Assembly: GCF_028583425.1 (NCBI RefSeq)
Contig: NC_072796.1
Span: 124,097,464-124,161,463 of the forward strand
Length of the DNA stretch: 64,000 nt
Source: Eublepharis macularius
Taxonomy: Eukaryota > Chordata > Lepidosauria > Squamata > Eublepharidae
Direction of reading: 5' to 3'
In this document: in pieces, positions 10,441-22,396 of the stretch
Position numbering within the stretch: position 1 is the stretch's first letter
How the letters are laid out: every line of letters begins with the position of its first letter
Notes under the pieces: generated by a model
What the model saw: only the letters and a program-made list of their open reading frames with translations
The model's database searches: none
What the model was told of the DNA's origin: nothing
Translations under genes and position numbers: made by a program

Positions 10441-11722
10441 CCAAAACGTAATTGGCATTACATGTGAACCAAGCCCATCTGCTGTAATAACGGCAATATA
10501 GAGAGGTTATTTTTTTAAAAAAGAAATTATATATTGCAGCATACACATTTTGCATTTGATTTGTCTAAGACCAGTGCAGGAGAAATGTTATGTGCAAAGC
10601 AGCCCCAACGCTGATTCAGAGTAAATGGTTGAAGGACTGCAAAGGCTGGAACCTTCAAACCTCCTTGCCTGTCTTTGCCCTTCTGAACGTGCTTTGGAAA
10701 TAAACTTTAAACCTTGATGAATAAGTGAATTCAGCATCTGTTAATTATTAGAAAGGTGCTGGCTACAGATATATTCCCTAGCCTTCATTTTGCTTAATCC
10801 CCTTCTTATGCATGTGCTGTGAAGTAGGACTTGCCTAGTCTCAGCTCTTTAAACAATAGCCCTGCTGTAAATGAGGTGTGTGCGCTTACATGTGAGTTCT
10901 GAACAGGAGAAATCCAAAAACTACTTGGCTGCCGTTGTACTGTGTTAGCTTTATTTAGTTAAAGAATTTCTGTGATTCACTCCAAAACCAGCACAGAGTA
11001 AGTTTTTAAAGCCCAAACAGGAATCTTTTAATAGATATCGCAAAATTACCATTTAGGCAGAACCATACCTAGGGTATTGCTGATATGGCTCAGGCCATAA
11101 GGGTTGAATTTGTGAAGGTACAATTCTTTACTTCAACAAATGTTTGAACATTATTAGAATTAATCAGGAAGCTTTAACACCGTCTTACACTTTATGAAGT
11201 ACTCATGGCAGACTTTGGATCAGCTATGTGCCTGGGGTTCTGTGCTGGGAACTTAATTCCCAGGTGTGCAAGGACCCAGTTAGATTGGGGTTCTGTATCC
11301 CTCCTCCCCAGTCCCTTTTCCCCAGCCTCAAAGATCCCAGAATGGACTATTTGCCCTGCAGGGAAAGTGAAATCTGTTCAAGGGCTACATGCAAGTTTTG
11401 CCAGTGAGGCAAATAATGGCTCCCAGAACCATTTCATGTCAAGAAAATGGCGCAAGGAGGGGGTGAGGGTGCAAGCACCTTCTCCCTATGTGTGGTGGCC
11501 CAATCCAAATTGGGATCTCACACATCTGGGAATTGAGGAACTCCAGCGCACAGCAATTGACAGTCTACATGTCTGCCACATATGTTTTGGTTCTATGTCT
11601 CATCACACCTGAGGTGCTGAATTATCATGATGAGGAGGGACTGAGTTATTGCCTGTTGCTGGTGTTCTGAATACGCAAAGGATGTACCTCTTGCATTTCA
11701 TTGCCTTTCATTGCATTTTGAT

Positions 11723-12249
11723 TAGACAGGGGCACGAACCGCATTACAAACCAAAAAAAACCACGAACTGCCGGATCGTCTGTTCGCAATCCATCAGTTC
11801 GTGAGGGTCCATGGCCAATGAACTAGCGTTTGTTGGAAGCCCAGTTCGTTGCGTTTGCCCACGGTTCGTGAAGCCAGACAGTTAGGCACCATCAATCAAT
11901 TCCCTTGGAAACGGAGCTGAGAGAATGCCTGAACTCTGTCTGCACTCCTTCTGTTGCCCTGGAACCCTGAATCGAAGCCCAGCTTACATTGATCGGCAGG
12001 TCTTCCTTCCAACCGTGGAGCTGCAAATTGGTTACAATTGGTTACATGGGAGAAGATACCCAGGGGGAGGGAGGGGGAAGGGGGGGTGTTCTGTAGTCAC
12101 GGGCAACGGGGGCCGTTCCGATGCCCACGAACTGCGAATTGGTTCAATAATGGGAAATGTTCATTACGGTTCATTTGTTCGGGTTCGGCGGCGGCACTGA
12201 ACCACAAACCGCAGGTTTGTTAATTTTTTTTGGTTCATGCCCATGTCTA
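11723..12249. mobile_element. hAT-type MITE, family C, GAAC version
   Basis: The ends TAGACAGGGGCACGAACC and GGTTCATGCCCATGTCTA are inverted copies, flanked by ATTTTGAT (11715-11722) and ATTTTGAC (12250-12257), an 8-bp TSD with one change. The subterminal regions are studded with GAAC/GTTC motifs. The centre (ccttctgttgccctgg...) is shared with the copy at 29141. It has no transposase. Confidence 0.85.
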
Positions 12250-12287
12250 ATTTTGACTCCACTGTTTACATCTTTTCTCTGCCTTTC

Positions 12288-12405
12288 TGAAGAAGGGAGT
12301 CTCAAAAGCTCACACCCTGAAAATCTTGTTGGTCTCTAAGGTGCCACTGGAGTCCAATCCTGCTGTTCTACTGCAGACCAACAAGGCTACCTACCTGAAA
12401 CTTCT
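12288..12405 (+). mobile_element. Hairpin retroposon fragment
   Basis: It contains aaatcttgttggtctctaag, gtgccactggagtcc and tactgcagaccaacaaggct, the right-arm sequence of the family at 35151 and 37348. No clear TSD was found. Confidence 0.6.
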
Positions 12406-12554
12406 CTGCTTTTGTATATGTATTTGCTAATATAGGACCTACTTTGTGTATCTGATGAAGCACGAGCCAATTCACTAAAGGCCTTACTAGCGAGGTGCAT
12501 CCAGATATTCACACGCCAAAATTATACCCACATTAGCTGTTTCAATCAGGTCAG

Positions 12555-13480
12555 GGACACCCAAAATGACAGAAAACACTACAGAAATTCCAAGAGTAAT
12601 GAAAATGTATCTCCTGGAAGTTCAGGAGTGTTTGGGGGAGGTAAAGAAATGGGGAAGGAAAGAGAGGAAGCCAATGGCCTGAGAAGCAGCTGTTAGTTGG
12701 CATCTCTGTTCCTTTGGGACTAACAGGGATGGTCAGGGAGACCCATGGCTCTTTCAGTTTTAAAAGGCAAAGGTCTGAACTGGCCAAGGCTTACAATGAT
12801 AACTACCCTGCCCACAGTGAAAAAATGGTACACTCTGGGACTCTTGCGAGACTTGGCTGTCACAGCAGCTGTTTCCTCCCCTGCCACTGGGGAAAGTGTT
12901 TTTAATCAGCAATTGAATCGCAATTTTATCCATATAACAGTATAGAAATATGTGTATCGGGTTTTCCGAATTCCTAGCTTTCATTTTTTGAAAAAGTAAA
13001 TGTCTAGCTCCTTCCATTGCAGAGATATGCCTTTTCCTTTAAATTTCCTCAATGGAAAGGAAACTAGAGCCTTACTTTTTCCAAAAAATGAAAGTTGGGA
13101 ATTCAGAGAACCCAGTACACATGTTGCTATACCCAGGGATTGATGCAACACTATTCAATTGCTGATTTTCAAAAAGCTCCTGCCCAGTGGTGGGGGAGGA
13201 AACACCTGCCATTTTCCAGCTGTGGTGCCAGCTCTACTGACACTGATGTTGGCAACTGGGACAATGCTCCTCCCTGCTTTCCCTCCCTACTCCTTGGGGA
13301 GGGGATGACAAAAAGAATGGTCCCAAATTTCCAGCCTCCCTCCCCCAAAACAGGGAAAAAATCCCAAACTGGTAACAAAATCAAGGTAACAAAAGCAGTG
13401 CCATGCCCGAAATCCAAACCTGAAATTATTACGAAAATTTTTGAAGTGCACATACGAAACTTCTGCTGTAGTAGCTCTAT
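12555..13480. repeat. Large diverged foldback element
   Basis: Arms centred near 13045 pair over several hundred bases with many differences. Left ctagctttcattttttgaaa near 12975 pairs with right ttccaaaaaatgaaagttgg near 13080. Left aatcagcaattgaatcg near 12904 pairs with right caattgctgattttc near 13156. The outer ends are uncertain. A related inner core occurs at 22848-22999. It is probably a non-autonomous DNA transposon family. Confidence 0.6.
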
Positions 13481-14897
13481 TTGTTGTTAAATGGTCACGA
13501 CGAGATTCTGTCCTGGTTTTGGAGACTGCCGTGTTGATGGGAAAATACAAAGGAACTGACTCCTGCTTTTTGTCCTGCTTCCATGTTTTCTGCGGCTTGG
13601 CAGTAATCTTTCCCAAGTCTTGTTTACTACAACCATGCATTTGTATGCCATGTGACAGGAATGTGATGATTTTTGCTGGTCCCGTTCACATCTGCACTAT
13701 CTCCCCCCCCCCGATAGACTGTCTGAGATTGTTTGAGATTCATGACTGTCTAGAATTAGTTAATTTCCATTATTATTGCCTCCTAGTGTAGCCATCTTGA
13801 TATTCTCATAAATGGAACCTTTCATTTTGCACAGTGGTTTTCTAGATAATTAACAAGGTGATCTTTTCCTGCAGTTTCAGGGACTCCTCAGTTTTAAATT
13901 ATATCATCTAATTTCACGCTCTAGTTCCTCAAGTCTATGCTTTATCTTAATTTCTTTATCTGTGCTCTTTAACATTTATCCATGAATTCCTTTGAACACA
14001 ATTCAAGGTTTCCAACTTCTCAGCTTTCTTATCAAATTTCACTAATTTATGCCCTATTTCCTCCTCATTTTCCTTATTTCTTCCTGAAATCATGTTCTTG
14101 TGGTACATCTCTACCTTTTGGTCTCTGTATTCTAAAAATTTCTCAGTCTCCTAATTTTCTTTTCTCAGTCTCTCATTCTTGGATTACTTTACTCAGATTT
14201 AATACCCCTGAGAGGATATGTCTTCTTCCAAGTTATCTTTAATTCTCTTTTGGATTATGTTTAATTATGATATTTATCTAAAGACTTTTGATATGGGATT
14301 TCACCCATTAATTACTCACTACAGAAAACTACCTTAATGCGTAAATAATGTGTGCTGAATGTAGTATCAAATTTCCATTGGAATTATGTTTCTCTGTCAC
14401 ATTATATAACAGCGACATATATGACACAACTCTAGCATATATTACTCTCTCTTTAACAACAGAATCACATTCATCCCAATGGAATCATTCTCAGGAATCA
14501 CACAGTGATAGCAGTTAATAATATTGCTCTCATTCAAAAGAAAAATTCTCTCTGATGAAGGGCATTGGCAATCGCCAGTATTGCTTCCAATCTTACTGAA
14601 TGTTGCAATTCTACCCAGGGATGAACACTTATATTACAGTTCTTCCCAATAATGTATCGTAATAGCACCCAATATTACACTTAGTTCCAATAACTATTGC
14701 TCTTAACTTCTGCAAAAAGAATTGTAATAAAATCCATCAGTATTACTGACACCAGCTTGTAATCCTCATGGATATTACGTTTGCTCTCCAGTGATAAATG
14801 GTAGCATCAAGTAGCTTTACTTAAGCTTGTGCTCTACAATAATAATAGCATATAATATTATATTTAGGCACCCTGTAGATTGTCACTGTTTAGACTA

Positions 14898-15059
14898 GAG
14901 GAGTTAGCCATGTTAGTCTGTAGTAGCAAAATAGAAAAAGTAGCACCAGTTTCTTCTTACCCTCAATGCATCTGACAAAGAGAACTGTGATTCTCGAAAG
15001 TTTATGCTGCAGTAAAGTTGGTTAGTCTTAAAGGTGCTACTGGACTCTTTTCTATTTTA
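14898..15059. mobile_element. Hairpin retroposon copy with 11-bp TSD
   Basis: Flanked by TGTTTAGACTA at 14887-14897 and 15060-15070. It starts gaggagttagccatgttagt and ends gtgctactggactcttttct. The two halves pair partly as a hairpin. Same family as 3320, 37348 and 48412. Confidence 0.8.
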
Positions 15060-16340
15060 TGTTTAGACTATAAATTCATGGTCTTCCACATCTATTTACG
15101 TCATCCTTTTAAACTTTAACGTGCATAATACTAATTTGCCCCTTAATTCACAGTTTCACCATTCCAAAAGGGGAAAATAAATATTTCATTCTCAAGAAAC
15201 ATATATATGATTGTTCCTGGCTGTCATATTAAATTGGAGATTAAATTTAGTAGTTTAATTTTTATTTAACATGGACTCCAAGCTTTTGGACTGGGAGAGG
15301 AAGAGAGATCTCTGGTTCCTCTGCTGGGAAATTCGCATGAGGCAAGTGTTTGAGTGCAGTCTAACCACCCATCTTTGCTCTTTGTCTCCAGGAGGAGAAA
15401 AGTTTTGAGACCCTATATTTATTGAATCAAATCTAATTTTGTTCTTGGTTTCCCTAATGACTAATCCTAACCCAGTGGGATTAATCCTTCCGCAACATGC
15501 CTGTTCCCTCCGTGCGTTGCATGGTACTGTGATTCTTCATAAAGTGTTTATATGTTCTTATTGAATTATTTTATATATTATGTTAAATCGCTGTTTTAAG
15601 GTTCAAACGTTTTCATGTTCACCACCTTGCAGGGGGACCCTATTTAGGTAGAAAGATGGTAAAAATGTTTTAAATCAATAACTGCTGCTAGTTTAGAGTT
15701 AACACAAGTACAAAATTAATTTAAAAAGTCCGAGACTTGGCATTCTTTAACATATGAGATGGCCCTTGTTCGCCGGCTGACTGACCTCGCAACCATTCCT
15801 TCTCTGCATGCTGGAATCAGTTTAAGATGTGTATCTGTCATTTGATAATGGAGAGATGAAATCTAGTAATGAATTTTTGAAGTTGTCTCAAAACCGAGGT
15901 GGTTTTATTTGAGGGATGGCAGTAGGAACGCTCCTTACTCAACTGTTTCTTAAACAGATTTGTGTTTAACTTAATTTATGAAGGACAATTTTTACACCTA
16001 ACAAAAAAATACAGTAGGAGGAAATTTGTAAATGGCCAAGAGATACAGAAAAAGTTCCCAAATAAACATAGCCGGAGAGTTTAGATGGAAATACTCTGTA
16101 GCAGCCAAATGGGAGAAGCTGTGACACTTGAAAGCAAATTATGTGGTAGAATGTAAAAAGAATCCCATGTGGAAGCATTTTTGCTAACTTTCTCAGAGGG
16201 AAGACGAGAGTCCCAATCCACAGACCTGCAAATGCAACTGAAGGCTATGTACAGGCTCCTTAAAGGGAAATGGAGAAGGCTGGTTCTTCCCCTTCCCGTA
16301 CTGTCTCACAGTTTTTAATGTGCCAGTCACCGGTTGGGAG

Positions 16341-16523
16341 TAGAGTTGCCAACTCTGCCTGGGAAGGGCAGAGTTTAGGGCGGGAAGGGAGGTCACCAGA
16401 GATGTGATACCATAGAGTCCATCCCTGAAGCTGTCAGTTTCTCCAGGGGAATAGTTCTCTGTTGTTGAGGGATCAGTTGTAATTCCGAGAGCGCTCCACG
16501 CCTCACCTAGAGGTTGTCAACCC
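16341..16523. mobile_element. Foldback MITE with GTTGCCAAC ends
   Basis: It starts agagttgccaactc and ends gaggttgtcaaccct, an inverted pair. Inner segments include ccatagagtccatccctgaa and tcagttgtaattccgag. It is a common squamate-type repeat, with related copies at 28874, 31034 (split) and 32711. Confidence 0.65.
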
Positions 16524-18105
16524 TGGTTGGGAGTGATAGAAATAAAACATATAGGTGGAGCTTACCTCCTCTCTTTCCATTTAAGCAGGTGAATGGGCAT
16601 GGTCCGAACATCCTTCCAATTCTGATCAACTCAGAATAGCACACTCCGAGTCCAGTATGGAGGGAAGAGTGTTCCCAGACTAACAGGCAGTCAGTATCAT
16701 GAGGTCAAACTAGGCTGAACACATGACTGCCTCTGAAAATGGCAGTTGTGCATTGAACTCCATGCTCCCCTTTGTATCATATAATGTACCCAAATCGTAA
16801 CATCACCACATTTCTGCATTTCCCATCCTTCAGCAATGGCACCCAATGGCTCCCACGTTCATTAACAGTTGTGCATTTATCATCACATCTACTTTGGGCC
16901 TCACCCTGAGTCAAACTACTGCGTGTGCACCAAAGCCAGCAACTGCAGCGTATTCCACCCGCCCTGCTTAAGCTATTTCTATGCTTCTGCTTCCTTTGTT
17001 AGAGAAGCCTCTTTCCTCATGTGGATTGCTGATGTTTGGTAGAGAGTGTAACATTTTGTAGTTTATTTTGGCTTGGAAACAGGAGTTTCAGGGGGGGGGG
17101 AACAGGACATGCCCCAAAGTGGAAGTGGAAATTCAGATTTTGAGTTTGTCAAACACTCTACATTTTAGAAATGCATGCAGAAGTTCGTTTTGGCTATAAA
17201 TGTGGCTGTTTTCATAATTAAAAAAAATATTTTCTCTTCAACATCAATTCAATGGATCGGTTCATAGGAGTGTTGAAGTGTTTCTGTGAATGACGGTTTG
17301 CAATATTATCACGTAATATGCTCCAACTTATGAGGCATTCTGATGGCGTGAGGGGTGAAGTTTATCGTTTCAAATTAACAATTAGCTACGCGTACTTTAA
17401 AGAAAACCAGAAAACATGTTGCCTGGGAGATCTGTGAAAAGCGTTAACAAATATTACAAGCTGAGGTGCTATACCTACTAAGAATTTGCACTGTGAGCCA
17501 GGAACTTCAAACCTTACCCCAGCCATGACCCTATGAGGAAACCTTTAGGCAAGCTGCTCCCTCCTCCCCTCCACAATGTTCAATAGGAGGACTGAACATA
17601 CAAGGTCATCATTGTAAAGATTGCAGCATTAGTGTTCAGGGGGCTCTTCAGACACTGAAAACATGATGGGAAAATGTGCATATTTATTTTGCATGCTGTA
17701 AATTTTTGATTCAGATACATTCAGCCCCTCCCAGCAGTTCTGGAAAGCATGCTGCAAGCTTCAGTGAAGATAGAGCTCTATGGGAATGGAACCTGCTTTG
17801 TTCATTTCAGTGCAGATCAATGTCCCATAATGTGCAATCATGTAATGTGAAGGGAGCTTCCCTTGAAGGTTGGCCTGTTGCATTTTGCATAGAACTTCAT
17901 GTGTGTCCTCCTGATTCACGCAGACTGCAGGCAGAGGAAGTTCCCTAGTTGTCAGAGCAGGTTGAATCACGGTTCCAAGGTTCAGGCACTGGTTAAACTA
18001 TGCTCACAGCTTCAAGTTCAAAGGGGGTATTTGTAAGGCTCTGCTGTGCAACTCTCAAAAGATTTCACTGCAGGCAGTAAAAGAACTTTATTGAAAAGCT
18101 GCTAG

Positions 18106-18541
18106 CAGGGGTCATTTCATAGAAAAAGAGCTGGAGGAACTCATTAGCATAACTCATTAGCATAACTCATTAGCATATGACATCACCAAAAATGTGTCAT
18201 TAGCACAACTGATTTGCATATGCCACACCTCCTGACATTACCTGTCCTGGCAACTTTGGACCCAATCCTGGCCATTCAGGGCCGAAATTGGGCCCAAAAT
18301 GGCAAAAAGGGGCTGAAAATGGCCAAAAAGGGGCCCAAAATAGTCAGGATCGGGCCGCTGCTGAGCAAGAGAGTGATCCACCACCTGTCAGAGGCCCGAT
18401 CCGGGCCGTTTTGGACCCAATCCAGACTGAAATGGGCTCAAAATGGCCGAGAGTCAGGTGGGTGGGGCCACCTGACATGTGACCTCTTTGGGAAACTGCC
18501 GGAACTGCATTCCTGCATGTTCCCCCTTGAAATGAGCCCTG
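18106..18541 (+). mobile_element. hAT-type MITE, family B
   Basis: 436 bp, starting CAGGGGTCATTTC and ending GAAATGAGCCCTG, flanked by an exact 8-bp TSD GCTGCTAG (18098-18105 and 18542-18549). It carries tandem cattagcataact units near the left end and several ggcccaaaatggc-type segments inside. This is the uninterrupted sibling of the copy at 5944 and gives the reference for the nested insertion there. Confidence 0.92.
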
Positions 18542-18559
18542 GCTGCTAGTATCATAAGC

Positions 18560-19578
18560 TTACTCCATCTTTGCCGGAAATGACGTTCACATGCAAGCAT
18601 CAAACATATATAGGTTTTCAAAGCATGGGCAAATTCTAAGCCCCCCCCCCCCCCCGCACAATCTAACAGTCAGCTAAGCTCAGTGGGTAAACATCTAAGC
18701 AGAAAACAGCAGAACTGATGTATGGGATTTTCAAGGTCACGGCATCTGGACAGGCGTCTCTTCCCAGACCAAGGAGAGAGGCCCTGGTGCAGTGTAGAGA
18801 GTCATACAGATAACAGAGGGAACAAATACATCCCTCGCATAGTTTCATATCGCCGGTTTGAAAGACCAGGTGAGCAACATACGCCGTCCAGTAAAAGAAC
18901 AGCATTTAACCATAACATGAAACATTAGACTGTAATCATGACAGCATGGGTGATGCTGGGTATGACAGGTGATGCTAAGCAGCTGACAGTATTCCAGAAT
19001 CAAGACCACAATTAACAGGCCGAGGTCAGAGACAAGGCAATCAGTTCCAAACACAAACAGCCAGGTCAGTAGTGCGTGGGCGCGTTGCTTCCACACAGCC
19101 TCTCCCTCCTCTGCTGTTTTGAAGCCTCATGCTGCTCAGCCACTTGTGCTGCATCCTGCACCTGCCGGCTGTCTCAGTCCTGCTCCTGCAAGCACTCATC
19201 ATCACGGTTGATGCTGGGCAGGTGCTGTGCTGCTAGCCTGGCACTGCGCCTTCTGGCTTGGAGGGCTCTCCATGCCCTCCTCTGACGGCGGTCTTGAGGC
19301 TCTGGTGGTGAGGGGGGAGAGCTGCCTGGTGCCTGGCTCCCTGTTGCTGGCCCAGGGCTGGGAAGCTGAGGCGCCAATGTGTTGGGACCTGGCTGTGGGT
19401 CTATGTCTGATCCTTCAGAGACTGCCTCCTCCTTCAGTGCCTCTGCCACTGGTCATGGATCTGGGTCAGGTTTGCTGGCTGCCTCTTCCTCAGAAGAGTC
19501 CTCTGCATCTCTTTGCTCTGCTGGGCTGGGCTGGTCCACAACAATACGTTTCTCTGACTTTGGGATCACTGCCATGTT
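18560..19578 (-). other. Unclassified GC-rich stretch, possible retroelement remnant
   Basis: The right half is GC-rich, unlike its surroundings. On the minus strand 19174-19449 is an open frame of 91 codons, rich in Pro, Ser, Arg and Ala (for example QDRRQRRAWRALQARRRSAR). I see no catalytic motif, no LTR pair and no splice signals. It may be a remnant of a retroelement polyprotein tail. The symmetric alternative is simple GC-rich intron DNA. Confidence 0.3.
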
Positions 19579-19592
19579 GTGCAGTGAACTTG

Positions 19593-19806
19593 GTAGTCAT
19601 AGAGAGTGCCATCAAGTCATAGGTGACTTATGGCAACCCCTGGTGGGGTTTTCTAGGAAAGAGACTAACAGAAGTGGTTTGCCATTGCCTGCCTCTGCAA
19701 CTCTGGTCTTCGTTGAAGGTCTCCCATCCAAGTACTAACCAAGGCTGACTCTGCTCAGCTTCTGAGATCTGACAAGACTGAGCTTGTCTGGACTATCCTG
19801 GTCAGG
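19593..19806 (-). mobile_element. 5S rRNA-derived SINE with 14-bp TSD
   Basis: Read on the minus strand, the head matches 5S rRNA internal-promoter sequence: cagatctcagaagctgagca, then ttggttagtacttggatggg. It is followed by a tail with caaaccacttctgtt and caccaggggttgccataag. GTGCAGTGAACTTG flanks it at 19579-19592 and 19807-19820. It is a SINE3-type element; other copies lie at 24393, 38473, 48784 and 55679. Confidence 0.9.
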
Positions 19807-19905
19807 GTGCAGTGAACTTGCCAGTCCAATATAGAGGTTATGGTTGCCACTTTATAAAAGATAAAAAGAACAACACACTGATTCGTGTACCTTCCTCTTT
19901 TTTAG

Positions 19906-19959
19906 GGCCCACCTGGGAAAGACGGACCCACTGGACCACAAGGCCCCCCAGGACCTGTG
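19906..19959 (+). CDS. COL14A1: COL14A1 exon, COL2 triple helix, GC donor
   Basis: A 54-bp, 18-codon exon, phase 0. The acceptor is cttttttag. It encodes [18 protein letters not shown], six Gly-X-Y triplets, matching the position of [18 protein letters not shown] in the human protein as I remember it. The exon must end at 19959 to keep the frame with the next exon (GIPGAPG...). The donor is then GCAAGT, a GC-AG intron, rather than GT. No in-phase GT donor lies nearby. Confidence 0.93.
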
Positions 19960-20501
19960 GCAAGTATTGGCCAAATATGTTCAAAGTACTATTAAATTTT
20001 AGCTAGTATAGGTTAAATACTGCAGGAAATCAGTATCTTCTTTATGTTACCCAGCTTAGGTAGCCTTGTAGCCGAAACACACAGCTGCTTGATATGGTGA
20101 CAAAATGGGGAAACTGCCACAAATTAACTGCTTTGGGTGACATAACCAGGTCCTCTTAATACTTTAACACCTGTCTGGCATAAATTAAGGCTGTGGCATT
20201 CCAGAATGGTCAGAATCTGGGTTGGAATAAGGAAGGCATTGAGCATGATCTCAACACATGTTGAGTGTATTTTCAGGACTTGTGACTGGGCCAGAAAATG
20301 GGAACTTAAGATGGTGCTCATGCAGGGTGACCTGGTAAAATGGTTATTTTTTTTTAGTGTATAAAGATCTTATGCAGGAATGTCAGCTGTGTTTCTCAGG
20401 TCTGCTGTCAGGGATCTCTGAATTAATGTGTTTGGGTAATACTTATGCATACTTCACCTGGCATTAGAATATTGAAGTTAGCTCTTGTTCTTTCCATGTA
20501 G
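19960..20501. other. COL14A1 intron, GC-AG
   Basis: A 542-bp intron with donor GCAAGT and acceptor ttccatgtag. No repeat or exon is recognised inside. Confidence 0.8.
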
Positions 20502-20573
20502 GGGATACCTGGTGCGCCAGGGGTACCAGGAGTTATGGGAAATGCTGGACAACAAGGAGATGTTGGACCCCCT
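20502..20573 (+). CDS. COL14A1: COL14A1 exon, COL2 triple helix
   Basis: A 72-bp, 24-codon exon with acceptor ttccatgtag and donor GTAAGT, phase 0. It encodes eight Gly-X-Y triplets beginning GIPGAPGVPGVMG and ending GDVGPP. It is comparatively poor in charged residues, unlike the flanking triplets. Confidence 0.95.
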
Positions 20574-21088
20574 GTAAGTAGCTGAACAATCTCTCACATC
20601 CTTTTGGACTAGCGCATTACAAATCCTGTCTACCCTATGAGTATGTTTAATTTTAATGTTTTCTCTGATGCATACTCAGTCCCTTGTGCTGTGCTATAGT
20701 TTGTGTATCTGCTGTGCTGAGCTGGTGGGGCAGGCGGCAGCAAAGAGACACTGAAACAACAAGCAAGAACGCGGTCTGACTCACTCTATGCCATAACCAA
20801 GCCCATAGGAATCCAGCACACATTGCAAACTCCTGCTGTTTGTCCTCCCACCCCAACCGGTGTCATACATCATCACAAAGGTTCTGTGCTAGTTCGCCCA
20901 TAAAATATGAAATAATTACATAGTTCTGTGAACTGCGAGTAGCTTGCTCATCAAGAACCTGCCACCTTTAAAATAGCGTGCATATAGAGTGGCTCTATTG
21001 TATAAATGGATCTTTCTCTCTGCTTGGTTTGGGTGAGGGCCAGTAGCTTGGATCCAACTATGCACAAGCAGAAACATAAAAAGACGTA

Positions 21089-21669
21089 GAGCCTCGCTAC
21101 AAGTGACATCTTACATGCGAACGGCACTTGATCATTTTCGCAAGTCTTTCTGGGTACTGAAGTCCCTCTCCCACACCCCTTTTCCTTCTGTTCCTGCTTT
21201 TGCAAATCGTTCCTCCAGTCACAAGCCTGCTCTCAACGATCTTTGGGGGCGGGCAGCTGCAACTTTCTCAGCTTTCTCTAGAGCATTCCCCCCCTCCCCG
21301 AGCAAGACGATTAGCAAAGTTGCAGCTGCCCGCTCCCAAAGATCATTGCGAGCAGGCTTGTGACTGGAGAAACGATTTGCAAACGCAGGCTTTCTTTGAC
21401 TTTTAAGGCAGCGATTCTAACAGTTCTAACAGAGAGGGAAGGACTTCACCGACATGTCAGCTTTCTCCAGAGCATCCCCCACCCCCCAGCAAGACAATTT
21501 GCAAAAGCTGCTGTCGTAGGCTTTCTCCGTCTCTTCAGGCAGCCATTCTAACAGAGAGGGGAAGGAACAGGAGGAAAAGGGGTGGGGGAGAGGGACTTCA
21601 GTTCCCAGAAAGACTAGCGAAAATGATCAAGTGCCGTTCACATGTAAGATGTCACTTGTAGCGAGGCTC
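21089..21669. mobile_element. Foldback MITE, Harbinger-like, 581 bp
   Basis: Terminal inverted repeats GAGCCTCGCTACAAGTGACA and complement, flanked by GTA (21086-21088) and TTA (21670-21672). Outer arms pair through the segment gaacggcacttgatcatttt; inner hairpins pair around ctttgggggcgggcagctgc. Predicted frames inside are not genes. Confidence 0.8.
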
Positions 21670-21989
21670 TTAGTGCCATTCTGCTTGCACTACATCTTGT
21701 ACAGCACCTAATGCACTCCTTCCTATTTACTATAGTGCCCAGAACTTGACTACACAAGATCTTGCCCCAGCAGAAGTCTGAAGTGAGGATACAGTAAACC
21801 CACTGTGGTCTTTTTCTTGCATTTCTGCTTATGCAAGAACTCTAGCGCAAATGGAAATTTTGCGCTGGATCCAACCAAATATCCCCAGAATCAAATATGC
21901 CACATAAATGTGTCGCAGCTCCCCACACAGTCTCCACACCAACATCAACCAGTGAACAGTTTTGCCGCGACGTTTTCATATGCAATTCA

Positions 21990-22191
21990 GAGCCAAACTA
22001 CAAGTGACGTCTTACACAGGTTGGACACTAGTCAGCTTCCCTCAAGTTTTGATGGTAAATGTAGGCATCCTGGTCTTGCAGCTGTAATGGAGAGCCAAGC
22101 TGTAAAACCAGGGTGCCTACATTTCCCATCAAAACTTGAGGGAAACTGACAAGTGTCCAACCTGTGTAAGGCGTCACTTGTAGCTTGGCTC
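21990..22191. mobile_element. Foldback MITE, Harbinger-like, 202 bp
   Basis: Terminal inverted repeats GAGCCAAACTACAAGTGACG and a one- or two-base variant of the complement, flanked by TCA at 21987-21989 and 22192-22194. The arms share ccctcaagttttgatgg and the surrounding sequence with the nested copy at 6004, so both are one subfamily. Confidence 0.85.
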
Positions 22192-22360
22192 TCAGTGTCA
22201 CTGAAGCTTTCACTGCAGCTCCACTGTGGACCAAACCACAAGGCCTATATGCTGCAGCATATTTTAAAAAGCCAGTGAAGCACTAGTGGGGCCGGGGGGG
22301 GGGGGGGCGGATAGAAAGACGCCGAAGCAAACTAAATTGTGATCCCGATTTTCTTCACAG

Positions 22361-22396
22361 GGACTTCCGGGACCAAAAGGCGAAAGAGGAGAACGT
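22361..22396 (+). CDS. COL14A1: COL14A1 exon, end of COL2
   Basis: A 36-bp, 12-codon exon with acceptor ttcttcacag and donor GTAAGA, phase 0. It encodes GLPGPKGERGER, four Gly-X-Y triplets with the charged PKGERGER motif that precedes the non-helical NC2 region in collagen XIV. Confidence 0.94.

Larger units (their letters stand above)
4671..19905. other. Large COL14A1 intron, 15.2 kb
   Basis: The intron runs from GTAAGG to the acceptor cttttttag. Recognisable repeats are listed separately. I see no exon, RNA gene or repeat I can name in 6503-7140, 7402-8149, 10441-11722, 15071-16340 and 16524-18105. The stretch 13481-14886 is AT- and pyrimidine-rich; 13880-14280 could be an old minus-strand LINE remnant but I cannot show it. 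Conserved collagen reading across the intron argues that no coding exon is hidden in it. Confidence 0.75.
20574..22360. other. COL14A1 intron with two foldback MITEs
   Basis: A 1.8-kb intron from GTAAGT to ttcttcacag. It contains the Harbinger-like elements at 21089 and 21990. No repeat or exon is recognised in 20574-21088. Confidence 0.8.

Noticed and set aside
18560..19578. LTR retrotransposon
   Set aside because: No terminal direct repeats, primer-binding site or pol motifs could be seen.
19593..19806. True 5S rRNA gene
   Set aside because: Only part of 5S is present, joined to a non-rRNA tail and flanked by a target duplication, so it is a SINE.
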